A stretch of 38,685 nucleotides of DNA. It comes from an uncultured Chlorobiaceae bacterium (lineage in GTDB: Bacteria > Bacteroidota > Chlorobiia > Chlorobiales > Chlorobiaceae). The stretch is from positions 1 to 38,685 of the forward strand of contig CAIRXW010000020.1 of NCBI GenBank assembly GCA_903882665.1, written 5' to 3'. Both the position numbers and the translations under genes were made by a program. The notes under the pieces were generated by a model, which ran no database searches, was not told where the DNA came from, and worked only from the letters and a program-made list of their open reading frames with translations. This document shows positions 1 through 9,220 of the stretch, in pieces. Numbering within the stretch: position 1 is the first letter of the stretch; every line of letters starts with the position of its first letter.

Positions 1-616
1 CGAGCAGGGAGTTCTGCAAGGGGGTTGCGGTGAGCAGGACTTTTTGTGTATGGGCAAGGGCCGACTTGATGGATTTGCCGATTTTGTTGTCGGGCCGATA
101 GACATTCCGCAAGCGGTGGGCTTCATCAATAATGACAAGGTACCATTGTACGTGCCGGAGATACGATTCTTTGGAGCGTGCAAACTGGTATGAGCAGATG
201 AGAATTTCATTCTGCTCGAAGGGGTTGAGGTTGCCGCTTTTGATAACTTGATTGAATGATTTTGCTTCAATGATGGTTGATGGCAGAAAAAACTTGTCGG
301 CAAGTTCCTGATTCCACTGTTTCCGGAGGTTTGCCGGGGCGATGATAAGAAGCCTGCGTTTACGCTCTGCCCATTTTTGGGAGAGGATGATTCCGGCTTC
401 GATGGTTTTGCCGAGCCCTACTTCGTCGGCAAGCAGTGCTCCTTTGGAGAGTGGCGACTTGAAGGCAAAGAGCGCGGCTTCGACCTGGTGGGGGTTCAGG
501 TCAACCGTGGCGTCTTGCAGTGATGCGGTGAATTTACCCTGATCGTCAGCGGCACGGCTTCGTGTTAGCTCGTAGGCAAAGTATTGCGCGTGATATTTGG
601 TTAAGCTAACGCCCAT
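1..616 (-). CDS. SNF2-family DNA helicase/ATPase, N-terminal part (cut by window edge)
   Basis: About 205 N-terminal residues of a superfamily II helicase-like ATPase, open through the left edge. Translating the minus strand from the ATG at 616 gives a Q-motif-like LNPHQVEAA, Walker A LLADEVGLGKTIEAG (about residues 61-75), a motif Ia region LLIIAPANLRKQW, the Walker B box IIDEAHRLRN and motif III LLTATPLQN near residue 200. This order is diagnostic of SNF2/RapA-type double-stranded DNA translocases, which use ATP hydrolysis to move on or remodel DNA-protein complexes. The protein starts almost directly with the helicase core. Such proteins are common in bacterial accessory and defence islands, often beside methylases or nucleases, but the partner genes would lie outside the window. 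The exact subfamily cannot be told from this part. There is only a weak AGG upstream of the start, so the start is fairly but not fully certain. Confidence 0.9.
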   Translation of the reverse strand, partial: MGVSLTKYHAQYFAYELTRSRAADDQGKFTASLQDATVDLNPHQVEAALFAFKSPLSKGALLADEVGLGKTIEAGIILSQKWAERKRRLLIIAPANLRKQWNQELADKFFLPSTIIEAKSFNQVIKSGNLNPFEQNEILICSYQFARSKESYLRHVQWYLVIIDEAHRLRNVYRPDNKIGKSIKSALAHTQKVLLTATPLQNSLL

Positions 617-1010
617 GCTTTTTGCCTGTGATAATTTACTAACCAACAGCCGTCACCTGCTGAATCTTGAAAAAGAGAACACAACTTACAGGAATTTATA
701 CAATTTACTCACATCCAAACCAGTTCTGCGCCCCATTCCGATCCACGCTGCACAAGGCGATGAAAGGCTGTCATGGTTCGAAACGCTGATTCATCGCGGT
801 TATGACATCGCGGCCAGGCATCCGAAAGTTTATCTTCAAACCGCGACAACACAAGGTCACCCGGAATAAGGCAGAGAGTACTGGTGATCATTTATACATG
901 GGGTTGAGCAATATCCCGAAACGGACGAAAAGCGAACGGTGAAATGTTTTTGCCTGTTTATTTATGATGCACAAATATTTCAGGTTGTTTGGTTCCGGTT
1001 AAAATAACGG
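617..1010. other. Intergenic region, no gene recognised
   Basis: Roughly 390 bases separate the divergent helicase gene and the membrane-protein gene. Two short open frames exist here (90 codons on plus, 60 on minus), but they overlap each other, show no recognisable motif and lack a good ribosome binding site. The region presumably holds the promoters of both flanking genes. I cannot point to a specific site. Confidence 0.5.
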
Positions 1011-1016
1011 GTGTTT

Positions 1017-1769
1017 ATGTTTAAAAAACTGTTTATGAACAAGGTGTGGACGGTGTCCGCCCTCTTCATCATCTCGCTGGCCCTTTATGGTATTGACTTC
1101 AGCATTTTCGGCAACTTGAGGGAAATATCAGCCAGCTTTCTCGGCAATCTCGCCTTCCTGCCCATTTACATCATCGTCGTAACGCTCCTCTTCGAAAGGG
1201 TGCTCAGGGAAAGGGAGCGACAATCGGTCATGAGAAAACTGAACATGGTCATTGGCGTCTTTTTCAGTGAATTCGGCAACCACTTGCTGAAAGAGTTGTC
1301 GGAACACTTGGTCGGAAGCGAGGAGCTGAAAAACCGCATGCGTATGACTGGATCATGGAAAAAACAGGATTTTGACTCGGCGCTCGAGTATCTGCGCCGA
1401 AGCAATGTCAGGATCAGCATCGATAGTGACGCCCTCCCCTGCCTGAAGCAGTTCATGGCTGGAAAACGGAGCTTCCTCCTGAGCCTGCTGGAAAACCAGA
1501 ATCTGCTTGAGCATGAAAATTTTACTGACTTGCTCTGGGCAGCGTTTCATATCACGGAAGAGCTCGAGGCCCGGGAGTCGTTCGATCGTATTCCTTCGAG
1601 CGACAAAGAACACATCAATGGCGACATAAAGCGGGTTTTCGGTCATCTAATCCGGGAATGGATCCTCTATATGCAGCATCTCAAGGAGGATTACCCCTAT
1701 CTTTTCTCTCTGGCGGTTCGTCTCAATCCCATGATCGACTCGCAGGATCCGGTGGTGTATCAGGACTGA
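1017..1769 (+). CDS. Unknown two-TM membrane protein
   Basis: I do not recognise this protein. It has about 250 residues. Two hydrophobic segments lie near the N terminus (about residues 9-28 and 40-63). A charged stretch rich in R and E follows directly (RVLRERERQ), then a soluble, mostly helical domain of about 180 residues that is probably cytoplasmic. No catalytic motif is visible. An in-frame GTG lies 6 bases upstream at 1011. I prefer the ATG at 1017, although neither has a strong Shine-Dalgarno. The gene is divergent from the helicase gene and is followed by about 340 non-coding bases, so it is probably monocistronic. Confidence 0.7.
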   Translation: MFKKLFMNKVWTVSALFIISLALYGIDFSIFGNLREISASFLGNLAFLPIYIIVVTLLFERVLRERERQSVMRKLNMVIGVFFSEFGNHLLKELSEHLVGSEELKNRMRMTGSWKKQDFDSALEYLRRSNVRISIDSDALPCLKQFMAGKRSFLLSLLENQNLLEHENFTDLLWAAFHITEELEARESFDRIPSSDKEHINGDIKRVFGHLIREWILYMQHLKEDYPYLFSLAVRLNPMIDSQDPVVYQD

Positions 1770-2110
1770 GTACTGAGCGTAGTTGATGATGCTGGTTGGG
1801 TTCATCTTCAAGAGGAAAAGAGGATAAAATGGTTGGAAAGCCAATAATTAAAATGCTTTGTGCCGAAACCGGCAAAGTTGTGGTACCTATTTTTCCGGGC
1901 AACACCCGATAAGAATGGGTGGTGATGGCTGCTGCTGAATGGCCAGCAACTTGCTCAAGAGCAGTTCAGCCACGATGATTACTCTTTGCCTGCCTTTTTG
2001 GTCTGCGGTAAAAATCATTTTCAGGAATTAGCAATTTCCGTCCCTGTATATTGCTCGAAGAAGGTTACTTTACAAGTTCACGATTTTATTTCATAATACT
2101 ATCCCTTTTG
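1770..2110. other. Intergenic region upstream of rlmN
   Basis: There is no convincing gene here. Two weak hairpins can be drawn (tgccg-aaac-cggca near 1860-1873 and cggg-caaca-cccg near 1897), but neither has a following T-run, so I do not call a terminator. The segment just before 2111 is A/T rich and probably carries the rlmN promoter. Confidence 0.4.
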
Positions 2111-3190
2111 ATGACCGAACCGCTCCAGAATATTACCGATCTGACACTCAGGGAACTTCAGCAGGCACTGAGTGCGCTGGGAGAACCTTCTTTCAGGGCC
2201 ACACAGATACATCAATGGCTTTTCAGCCACCGTGCTGCAAGTTTTGATGAGATGACCATCCTGAGTCTTGCCTTGCGCAAAAAGCTTGCGGAGAGCTTTT
2301 CAATCCACCAGTTGAGGGCTGTTGACCATCAGGAGTGCCTTGAAGAGGGTTGCGAGAATCCGACACAAAAAATTTTGCTGGAGTTGCAAGACGGCATCAG
2401 GGTTGAAAGCGTCCTGATTGCGTCAGAAAACAGGATGACTGCCTGCGTTTCGTCGCAGATCGGCTGCCCGCTGCAGTGCCCTTTTTGTGCTACTGGAAGA
2501 ATGGGGTTCCGGCGCAATCTTACTGCCGGAGAGATTACCGGTCAGATTTACGCACTCAACGAGCTGGTTGCTGCAAGGGTTCCGGGCAAAGCCCTTACCA
2601 ACATTGTGTTTATGGGGATGGGTGAACCGTTGCTGAACACCGATAACGTCATTGAGGCCATTGAAACCCTTACGACGCGAAATTACCGTTTTTGCCTTTC
2701 ACAGAAAAGAATAACTATTTCAACGGTGGGCGTCATCCCTGAAATCCAGAGGCTTGGGAAGTCGGGCATGAAGACAAAGCTTGCCGTCTCGCTCCATTCT
2801 GCCGATCAAGAGAAACGTGAGTCGCTGATGCCGATCGCGGCCCGGCAATATCCACTCAAGGAGTTGGGTAAAGCACTTGGTGAGTACAGCTCTTCGACAG
2901 GAATGCCGGTTACCATTGTCTATCTTCTCCTCAGGGGGATCAACGACTCCCTCGATGATGCCAGGTTGCTTGCCCGGTTTGCGAAAACGTTTTTGTGCAA
3001 AATAAATTTGATTGATTACAATTCAATCAATAATATTAAATTCAAGCCTGTTTATAGTGCTGCCAGAGAGCTGTTCCAGCAGTATCTCATGAATTCCGGA
3101 CTGCATGTTACAGTCAGAAAAAGCTACGGCACTACCATTAATGCGGCATGTGGCCAACTGGCAACAGTCGGGATGCCGAACCCGCAATAA
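2111..3190 (+). CDS. rlmN: 23S rRNA (adenine-C2)-methyltransferase RlmN
   Basis: A radical-SAM enzyme that methylates C2 of A2503 in 23S rRNA (and A37 of some tRNAs), acting in the cytoplasm. It has 359 residues from the ATG at 2111, typical for the family. The radical-SAM cluster motif is CPLQCPFC (cysteines at about 119, 123 and 126). The mechanistic cysteine seven residues earlier, in ACVSSQIGC (about 112), and the methyl-carrying C-terminal cysteine in NAACGQL (about 347) are both present, so the enzyme should be active. The glycine-rich SAM motif FMGMGEPLLN is also clear. An upstream in-frame TTG at 2051 would add 20 residues unlike the family, so I use the ATG. The unknown gene at 3212 follows after 21 bases, suggesting co-transcription with it and adk. 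Confidence 0.97.
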   Translation: MTEPLQNITDLTLRELQQALSALGEPSFRATQIHQWLFSHRAASFDEMTILSLALRKKLAESFSIHQLRAVDHQECLEEGCENPTQKILLELQDGIRVESVLIASENRMTACVSSQIGCPLQCPFCATGRMGFRRNLTAGEITGQIYALNELVAARVPGKALTNIVFMGMGEPLLNTDNVIEAIETLTTRNYRFCLSQKRITISTVGVIPEIQRLGKSGMKTKLAVSLHSADQEKRESLMPIAARQYPLKELGKALGEYSSSTGMPVTIVYLLLRGINDSLDDARLLARFAKTFLCKINLIDYNSINNIKFKPVYSAARELFQQYLMNSGLHVTVRKSYGTTINAACGQLATVGMPNPQ

Positions 3191-3211
3191 TCTCTAACCG
3201 TCTTGAGAATC

Positions 3212-3991
3212 ATGGAGTTGATCGATTTTATTCCGTTCAAAAGTGAATTTGCCAAAGCTTGCCATGGTCTTACCACCAATGCGACGCACACCTCGGAAAA
3301 TCCCGTTTTCAGTGAACTGAAGGTACGGCGGTACGACAGACCAATCGCCGACGTCTCGGAATTTATTCTCAGTAAAGTTGATCACTGGATTGGCTGGAAC
3401 CTGATAAGCGAAAGAACGGCCGTGGGCGGCATGGTTACCATTCGAGCTGAAGTGAGCTCCTTTATCCTTTTTGGACTGAAAATCAATGTCACTTTTGGCC
3501 TTCTTGAGGAAAAGGATATCAATGGCCGTTTGATCACTACGGTCAATGCAAAAGCGGCAACCCATATAGAATCAAAGGGTGACCTTGGTGAAAGCCGCCG
3601 CGTTATCAGAATGATGCTTGGTGCAATGGATTTCTCGTTCCGGACAGAACAGATCAGCGATGAGGATTACCAGTACCGCTCTCTGGATTTACAGGGATCT
3701 GCTGCGGCTTCCCAGCAGATTTTTGATGATCTTCAGTTGCAGCATCAGTCGCAACCTGAAGGCGCCCCGAAAGGCACCGCAATCGAATTCAAGAAAAAGC
3801 CTGCCAAACAAACAATCCTGCTTAAACCCGCCGCTAAACATGACGAGGCCCTCCTTGCCGAATCTCCCCTTTCAGGCGCTGAAGTACAAAATGGATCATC
3901 GACAAGCGCCCCCGCAGCCGATATGACCGCAGAAGAAACAAGGCCATCAAAGCCAAAAATCATGATTGTTACGACAAAAAAAACCCTATAA
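3212..3991 (+). CDS. Conserved-looking protein of unknown function with a disordered tail
   Basis: I do not recognise a family. About 259 residues from the ATG at 3212; an upstream TTG at 3203 is less likely. Residues 1-150 look like a compact alpha/beta domain with alternating hydrophobic strands ([32 protein letters not shown]). From about 165 onward the sequence is low in complexity, rich in A, P, Q, K and S, and probably disordered. It ends in a run of basic and threonine residues. There is no signal peptide or membrane segment, so it is probably cytoplasmic. It sits 21 bases after rlmN and 10 bases before adk, so the three are probably one transcript. That is the only functional hint. 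Confidence 0.8.
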   Translation: MELIDFIPFKSEFAKACHGLTTNATHTSENPVFSELKVRRYDRPIADVSEFILSKVDHWIGWNLISERTAVGGMVTIRAEVSSFILFGLKINVTFGLLEEKDINGRLITTVNAKAATHIESKGDLGESRRVIRMMLGAMDFSFRTEQISDEDYQYRSLDLQGSAAASQQIFDDLQLQHQSQPEGAPKGTAIEFKKKPAKQTILLKPAAKHDEALLAESPLSGAEVQNGSSTSAPAADMTAEETRPSKPKIMIVTTKKTL

Positions 3992-4001
3992 AATCAGTTT
4001 G

Positions 4002-4658
4002 ATGAGAATTATTCTACTGGGAGCACCGGGGGCCGGAAAAGGCACGCAGTCGAACTATATATCAAAAGCCCTCGGTATACCGCAAATATCGACTGGCGAC
4101 ATGTTGCGTTCTGCGGTCAACTCGGGAACCCCTCTTGGGATTGCGGCAAAAAAAGTGATGGATCGCGGGCAACTTGTCTCCGATGAAATCATTATCGGTC
4201 TCGTAAAAGAACGATTGAAGGAGAGTGACTGCACCAATGGATGCCTTTTCGATGGCTTTCCCCGTACCCTTAACCAGGCCGAGGCATTGAGAAAATATGA
4301 AATCCACATTGACCATATTATAGAAATCAATGTTGACGATAAAGATATTATCGAGAGGATGAGCGGACGCCGTGTACACCTTGGATCTGGCAGAACCTAT
4401 CATGTGCTCTTTAATCCGCCGCAAAGAGCGGGTTTTGATGATGAAACCGGCGAGCCACTGATCCAAAGGGAGGATGATCATGAATATACGGTTAAAAAAC
4501 GGCTTGAAGTCTATCACGCTCAAACCGCCCCATTGATTGCATACTATACAAGCTTGTCGCAAAACGAAGCCTCCGATCATCCTCGCTATTACAGGATTGA
4601 GGGAACCGGGAAGGTAGAGGAGATCCGCGACCGGATTCTTGAAGTGCTGCTCGCCTGA
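4002..4658 (+). CDS. adk: Adenylate kinase
   Basis: Catalyses ATP + AMP = 2 ADP, maintaining cytoplasmic adenylate balance. It has 218 residues, the long form with a LID domain. The P-loop [10 protein letters not shown] lies at about residues 7-16. The AMP-binding region follows ([10 protein letters not shown]), then the DGFPRT motif at about 84-89. The LID starts at [15 protein letters not shown] and lacks the four cysteines of zinc-binding versions. I use the ATG at 4002, because the family starts with [10 protein letters not shown]; the open frame extends to 3966 without homology. The gene is closed by a strong hairpin terminator, which separates it from priA. Confidence 0.98.
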   Translation: MRIILLGAPGAGKGTQSNYISKALGIPQISTGDMLRSAVNSGTPLGIAAKKVMDRGQLVSDEIIIGLVKERLKESDCTNGCLFDGFPRTLNQAEALRKYEIHIDHIIEINVDDKDIIERMSGRRVHLGSGRTYHVLFNPPQRAGFDDETGEPLIQREDDHEYTVKKRLEVYHAQTAPLIAYYTSLSQNEASDHPRYYRIEGTGKVEEIRDRILEVLLA

Positions 4659-4684
4659 TAACCCTGAACGAAAAGAATTCAAAT

Positions 4685-4717
4685 AAAAAAGTCAGTACCC
4701 CCGGTACTGGCTTTTTT
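4685..4717 (+). terminator. Intrinsic terminator after adk
   Basis: An A-run (4685-4690) precedes a stem CAGTACC/GGTACTG (4693-4699 with 4703-4709, loop CCC), extended by G4691-C4711. A T-run follows at 4712-4717. The A and T flanks make it potentially bidirectional. It lies 11 bases before the priA start. Confidence 0.9.
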
Positions 4718-4728
4718 AATTCGTCATC

Positions 4729-7167
4729 ATGTATGCACTGATTGCAGCAGAAACCGTATTCAGGGGTGAGCCATTTTTCGCCCTGGTGCCCGATACCCTC
4801 GAACACGACATCCAGCCGGGATGCATGGTACTCCTGTCGGCAAAAAGAGGAAATGGAAGGCTCTTTATCGGCTACATTTTGAGCATCACAAACCTGCATG
4901 GTGGCGAAGTGTCGGGCATGGAGTTGCTCGATCTGCTCTACGGCGGAGAGCCTGTGCTCAACTCCTCCCTTTTGCGGCTTACCGAGTGGATGGCCGATTA
5001 TTATCTCACAAGGAGAGTTGATACCCTGACGGCAGCTCTCCCTTCGGCAGTAAGAACGACGGTGCATGATGTCGTTGAAATAACTGATTTTACGCTCAAG
5101 AGCGATGCTCAGAAGGTCATCAACACGGCACTCCGGCGCACTATCATGCAGGTGATGATGGTCGAAAAGCAACTTACGGTTCATCAGTTGCAGCGTCGGA
5201 TCGGCAAAAAACAGCTTTATCGCACCATCGCTGCGCTTGAACGGGGAGGAGAGCTGAGGCTCTCAAAAAAGTTTTCAACCACAAAAGCGAGGCAGAAACT
5301 TGCCTGGTGCCTGAGCCTCTCATTACCGGAAAATATAGAAGAGATGCTGAAAAGCTCGCCGAAACAGCTTGAAGCGATCAGGAAACTGGCCTCTCTCTCA
5401 GAAGGAGGAGCTTTCGCCGAAACCATCGGAAGCTCAAGAGAGACGCTCAATGCCCTTGAAAAAAAGGGATTTGTTAAAAAAATTTTGATGGATCGGGCAA
5501 GCCTCTTCACAACCGGCTTTGCCGAATCGCAGCAATCACCAAAAACACCGACAGCGTTACAGCAAAGAGCGCTTGAGCAGTTAATTGCTGCGTTCGATAA
5601 GGGTGAATACAGCACCTTCCTGCTTCATGGTGTGACCGGAAGCGGAAAAACCCTGATCTATATCGAGCTGCTGAAAAGAGTTCTTGCGGCAGGAAAAACC
5701 GCCATTGTACTGGTGCCTGAAATAGCCCTGACCCCCCAGACAGCAGGCCGCTTCCGTGAGCATTTTCATGAGGAGATCACCATTCTTCACAGTGCCATGA
5801 GCAACCAGGAGAGATATGATGCCTGGCACAGTCTCCGGCTTGGAAAGACAAAAATTGCCCTTGGCGCCCGCTCAACCATCTTCGCTCCACTTGAAAACCT
5901 CGGTGCAATCATTGTGGATGAAGAGCATGACAGCGCCTACAAGCAGGATCGCAATCCTCGCTACCATGCACGGGATACGGCAATCATGAGGGCAATGTTC
6001 AGCCAGGCGATCTGCGTACTTGGTTCGGCAACACCTTCGTTTGAGTCGTACAACAACGCGGTCACGGGTAAATACACCCTTGTCAATCTTCCTGAACGGG
6101 TTGATGGGGCAGCCATGCCCGCACTCACGCTTATCTTGATGAAAGGAAGTCCAAAAGCTTCTGCGTCAATTTCAGAGCTGCTCTGCCGTCAGATAGAGAT
6201 TCGTCTTGAAAAAGACGAGCAGGTTATTCTTCTGCAAAACAGGAGAGGGTTTGCCGGAAGTATCCTTTGTCTTGCATGTGGCCACATCCCTCTCTGCCGC
6301 TTCTGCAATATTCCCCTGGTCTACCACGCCACCCAAAAACAGCTCCGCTGCCACTACTGCGGCCATACCTCAAGATTCACGGAGTCGTGCATGAAGTGCT
6401 CTTCGACCAACCTTTTTTATAAAAGCAGTGGTACCGAACGCATTGAGGAGGAGCTGAAAACCCTCTTCCCCGAAGAAAAAATCCTCCGTATGGATGTCGA
6501 TACCACCTCCACAAAAGGCTCTCACGGCCGGATTCTCAAGGAGTTTCATGACCGCAAGGCGAGGATTCTGCTCGGTACACAAATGGTCGCCAAAGGGCTC
6601 GATTTTCCCTCGGTCACCCTTGTCGGTGTTCTCATGGCCGATATAGGCCTCAACATTCCTGACTTTCGCGCATCAGAGAGGACGTTTTCACTGCTCACCC
6701 AGGTTGCCGGACGTGCAGGACGTTCTTCGATACCCGGAGAGGTCTACTTTCAGGTTTACAATATGGAGAACGATGTATTCCCCGCTCTTTTGCAGGGAAA
6801 AGAGAGCTATGAAAAGTTTTTTTTCCAGGAAATAGCCATCCGAAAAGAGCTCCGCTACCCTCCGGCATCACGTCTCATAAAATTCGAATGCAGTGCCGAA
6901 GATGAAAAACAGGCGGAAGCTGCCGCTCTCTCCTGCAAAAAAACACTGGAACTGCAACTTCATGCAGAAAAAGGGGTTATTCTTGGGCCTGCACCAGCTT
7001 GTATTGCAAAAATACGGGGACGATACCGCTACCATGTGGTCGTTAAACTCTTCGATGGCAAGCTTTCGCCCCTTTTCGTCAAACAGATGAGCGACGACAT
7101 CACCTCCCGCTTCCGTTCCGCAAGGCTCACCTTCACGGTTGACGTCGATCCCCAGAACCTAATGTAG
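4729..7167 (+). CDS. priA: Primosomal helicase PriA
   Basis: A 3'-to-5' superfamily II DNA helicase that recognises stalled forks and reloads the replisome. It has 812 residues, somewhat longer than E. coli PriA (732). The N-terminal 3'-OH binding and winged-helix region spans about 1-270. Walker A GVTGSGKT lies at about 301-308 and the DEEH box at about 397-400. A zinc-binding cysteine cluster follows from about residue 514 (CLACGH, CRFC, CHYCGH, CMKC), eight cysteines in four pairs as in the family. The helicase C-terminal motifs GTQMVAKGLDFP and QVAGRAGR are intact, followed by the C-terminal domain. The ATG at 4729 lies just past the adk terminator, so it must have its own promoter or read-through. 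Confidence 0.98.
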   Translation: MYALIAAETVFRGEPFFALVPDTLEHDIQPGCMVLLSAKRGNGRLFIGYILSITNLHGGEVSGMELLDLLYGGEPVLNSSLLRLTEWMADYYLTRRVDTLTAALPSAVRTTVHDVVEITDFTLKSDAQKVINTALRRTIMQVMMVEKQLTVHQLQRRIGKKQLYRTIAALERGGELRLSKKFSTTKARQKLAWCLSLSLPENIEEMLKSSPKQLEAIRKLASLSEGGAFAETIGSSRETLNALEKKGFVKKILMDRASLFTTGFAESQQSPKTPTALQQRALEQLIAAFDKGEYSTFLLHGVTGSGKTLIYIELLKRVLAAGKTAIVLVPEIALTPQTAGRFREHFHEEITILHSAMSNQERYDAWHSLRLGKTKIALGARSTIFAPLENLGAIIVDEEHDSAYKQDRNPRYHARDTAIMRAMFSQAICVLGSATPSFESYNNAVTGKYTLVNLPERVDGAAMPALTLILMKGSPKASASISELLCRQIEIRLEKDEQVILLQNRRGFAGSILCLACGHIPLCRFCNIPLVYHATQKQLRCHYCGHTSRFTESCMKCSSTNLFYKSSGTERIEEELKTLFPEEKILRMDVDTTSTKGSHGRILKEFHDRKARILLGTQMVAKGLDFPSVTLVGVLMADIGLNIPDFRASERTFSLLTQVAGRAGRSSIPGEVYFQVYNMENDVFPALLQGKESYEKFFFQEIAIRKELRYPPASRLIKFECSAEDEKQAEAAALSCKKTLELQLHAEKGVILGPAPACIAKIRGRYRYHVVVKLFDGKLSPLFVKQMSDDITSRFRSARLTFTVDVDPQNLM

Positions 7168-7573
7168 CCAATCCGCTCGTTTTCTCCCCCGCCCCTGCAA
7201 CAGCGCTGGAAGCCCGGTTAACGATCAGTTGAACCATTCTCAAGCATTATTTGTGCTGAAAAACCGTTCCTCAGTGAGTGGATTGGTTTATGGTCTGCAA
7301 AACGATACCGCTCCCCCGCAGGGGTGGCTTTATTTTGACAAAAAAGTGGTTTTTCTTGCAGCTTGCCACAAAAACCTAACATTATTTACATAAATGTATT
7401 TTTTTATTAAATATTTTATACTATTTTTGAGCTGAACCTTAATTTATAACACGAATAGATTCGTGGACACAAGCCGAACACAAACAACTTCTTAACCATC
7501 TAAAAAAAATCCTATGAAATCAGGCACCGTCAGTCTCGGAAGGAGGGGCTATTTTACCCGAATCAGGGCAAAT
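7168..7573. other. Intergenic/leader region upstream of amt
   Basis: About 400 bases between priA and the preferred amt start. The first half is G/C richer. From about 7330 the sequence becomes strongly A/T rich (TTGACA at 7335-7340; TATACT near 7419). Promoter activity for the ammonium transporter gene is likely here, but I cannot assign a sigma factor. A sigma-54-like element near 7347 has wrong GG-GC spacing. Confidence 0.45.
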
Positions 7574-9055
7574 ATGTCGAAACAAAAAAACTGGAAACTT
7601 GGGTTAACCATTTTTGCAGGGAAGATGATCGGACTCTTGTTAGTCCTCTTGTCCATGAACACCTTAACCGGAATTATAGGTACACCTGCCAACGCCGCAG
7701 TAACCTATTCTCCGATTGAAACAAATCTGATTAACTCGATCAATACCCTGTGGACATTGATCGCAGCAGCCCTCGTTTTTGGCATGCAGGCTGGATTTGT
7801 GATGCTTGAAGCAGGATTCGCCAGAAAACGGGAAACCGTTAACGTCCTTATTGAGTGCGTGCTCGACACGGCTATTTGCGGCATCTCTTTCTGGGCAATC
7901 GGCTATGCATTCATGTTCAGTGAAGGTAACGGTTTTATCGGGCAAAAGTGGTTCTTTCTGCAGGGTGCTCCTGCTACGTACGGAACAACCGGCGTTGCGC
8001 TCCTGGCACACTGGGTGTTCCAGTTTGCCTTTGCTGATACCGCTTCAACAATTACCTCTGGTGCGATGATTGGACGGACCAGTTTCCGTGGCGATATCCT
8101 TTACAGTATCGTTGTAACGGCTCTGATCTATCCAATTATTGGTCACTGGGCCTGGGGTCCGGACGGCTTTTTGGTAACCATGGGTACTGCCGGAAATTTC
8201 CTGCCTGCATTGGGTAACCCTTTCCGCGATTTCGCAGGTTCAACAGTTGTGCATACCATTGGTGGTGTCGTTTCGCTGGCAGGTGCCATTGTTTTAGGGC
8301 CTCGTATCGGTCGCGTATTCCTGCGGGATGACAAAGAGAGGGGTGGTCTGCCTGCTGCACACAACTTGCCAGTTGCTGTTACAGGAGCCTTCCTCTTGTG
8401 GTTCGGATGGTACGGATTTAACCCTGGAAGTACTCTTTCGGGAATGGATGCCATAGGTGTTGGCCGTGTGGCTGCAAATACAACACTGGCGGCTTGCGGC
8501 GGTGCATTGAGCGCCATGTTTCTCGCCTTTTATATTGGCTCCTTCAAAGGGAAATTTGACGTTGGCTTTACGGTGAACGGTCTCCTGGGCGGGCTGGTTG
8601 CCATCACGGCGCCATGCTACTGGGTTTCGCCATTTGGCGCAGTTATCATCGGTCTCATTGCTGGTGCGATTGTTTTTGGCGGCATCTACCTGCTTGAATA
8701 TCTGCGCATTGATGATCCGGTTGGTGCGGTTTCGGTGCATGGATTCAACGGTATTTTTGGAACCTGGGCAATCGGTCTTTTTGCCAGTGGAGAGTTTGGA
8801 TGCAGCACTCCTTTCGGCCCCGACAACTCTGCTCCTGTGACCGGATTGTTTTACGGTGGAGGCTGGAATGTATTCCTTGCACAATTTGTCGGAAATGGAA
8901 TTATTACACTCTCGACCTTTGTTGTTGCGTTCATTGTCATGCTGGTCATCAACAAGTTGCCCTATCCGTTCAAGTTACGTGTTGAGCCTGAAGGTGAAAC
9001 CGGAGTTGGCGGATTAGATGTTTTTGAACATGGCGCAGAAGCATATACCAACTGA
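7574..9055 (+). CDS. amt: Ammonium transporter Amt
   Basis: An inner-membrane ammonium/ammonia channel-transporter of the Amt/MEP/Rh family, 493 residues from the ATG at 7574. A probable signal peptide (hydrophobic core LGLTIFAGKMIGLLLVLL, A-x-A-like cut near NAA) precedes the mature start VTYSPIETN. Eleven hydrophobic helices follow, as expected. Family motifs are AGFVMLEAGFARKR, FADTASTITSGA, the first pore histidine in STVVHTIGG and the second in VSVHGFNGIFGTW. An alternative ATG at 7514 has no ribosome binding site, whereas AGGG precedes 7574. A P-II gene follows 165 bases downstream, the classical amt-glnK arrangement in which P-II plugs the transporter under nitrogen sufficiency. A long perfect hairpin lies between the two genes. 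Confidence 0.96.
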   Translation: MSKQKNWKLGLTIFAGKMIGLLLVLLSMNTLTGIIGTPANAAVTYSPIETNLINSINTLWTLIAAALVFGMQAGFVMLEAGFARKRETVNVLIECVLDTAICGISFWAIGYAFMFSEGNGFIGQKWFFLQGAPATYGTTGVALLAHWVFQFAFADTASTITSGAMIGRTSFRGDILYSIVVTALIYPIIGHWAWGPDGFLVTMGTAGNFLPALGNPFRDFAGSTVVHTIGGVVSLAGAIVLGPRIGRVFLRDDKERGGLPAAHNLPVAVTGAFLLWFGWYGFNPGSTLSGMDAIGVGRVAANTTLAACGGALSAMFLAFYIGSFKGKFDVGFTVNGLLGGLVAITAPCYWVSPFGAVIIGLIAGAIVFGGIYLLEYLRIDDPVGAVSVHGFNGIFGTWAIGLFASGEFGCSTPFGPDNSAPVTGLFYGGGWNVFLAQFVGNGIITLSTFVVAFIVMLVINKLPYPFKLRVEPEGETGVGGLDVFEHGAEAYTN

Positions 9056-9066
9056 TGTAACAACAA

Positions 9067-9112
9067 ACTGACTGAAAACAGGAGTGGTAATATGTTCCTG
9101 TTTTCAGTCAGT
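9067..9112 (+). promoter_or_regulatory. Long perfect hairpin between amt and the P-II gene
   Basis: A 17-base perfect inverted repeat (9067-9083 pairs with 9096-9112) around a 12-base loop, starting 11 bases after the amt stop. No T-run follows (next bases CAGTTACCC), so it is not a textbook intrinsic terminator. It may act as an attenuator, a 3' mRNA stabiliser for the transporter transcript or a Rho-assisted terminator. Confidence 0.7.
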
Positions 9113-9220
9113 CAGTTACCCATGATGAAAATGAGAAACTTCAATGCAAATTCTCTTATTTTGGAATTACGTTGCGCTTTAATTTTTAATAAACACTAAC
9201 TCATTAAAAATAAATCTATT

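Noticed and set aside
770-800. GGTTCGAAAC resembling a tRNA T-loop
   Set aside because: No acceptor, D or anticodon arm can be folded around it.
597-869. 90-codon plus-strand open frame beside the helicase start
   Set aside because: It overlaps the helicase start in antisense, has no ribosome binding site or recognisable motif, and an equally open minus frame lies across it.
1858-1912. Two small hairpins after the unknown membrane protein
   Set aside because: Stems of 4-5 bases without a T-run are expected by chance.
4062-5184. Two antisense open frames over adk and the priA 5' end
   Set aside because: They run through two well-recognised genes and a terminator; no homology-like motifs.
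7347-7362. Sigma-54-like TGG...TTGCA element upstream of amt
   Set aside because: Only 8 bases lie between GG and GC instead of the required 10, so it does not fit the -24/-12 rule.
8294-8884. 196-codon antisense open frame inside amt
   Set aside because: The sense strand is an intact ammonium transporter; the antisense product is Lys/Arg/Ser-rich without structure.
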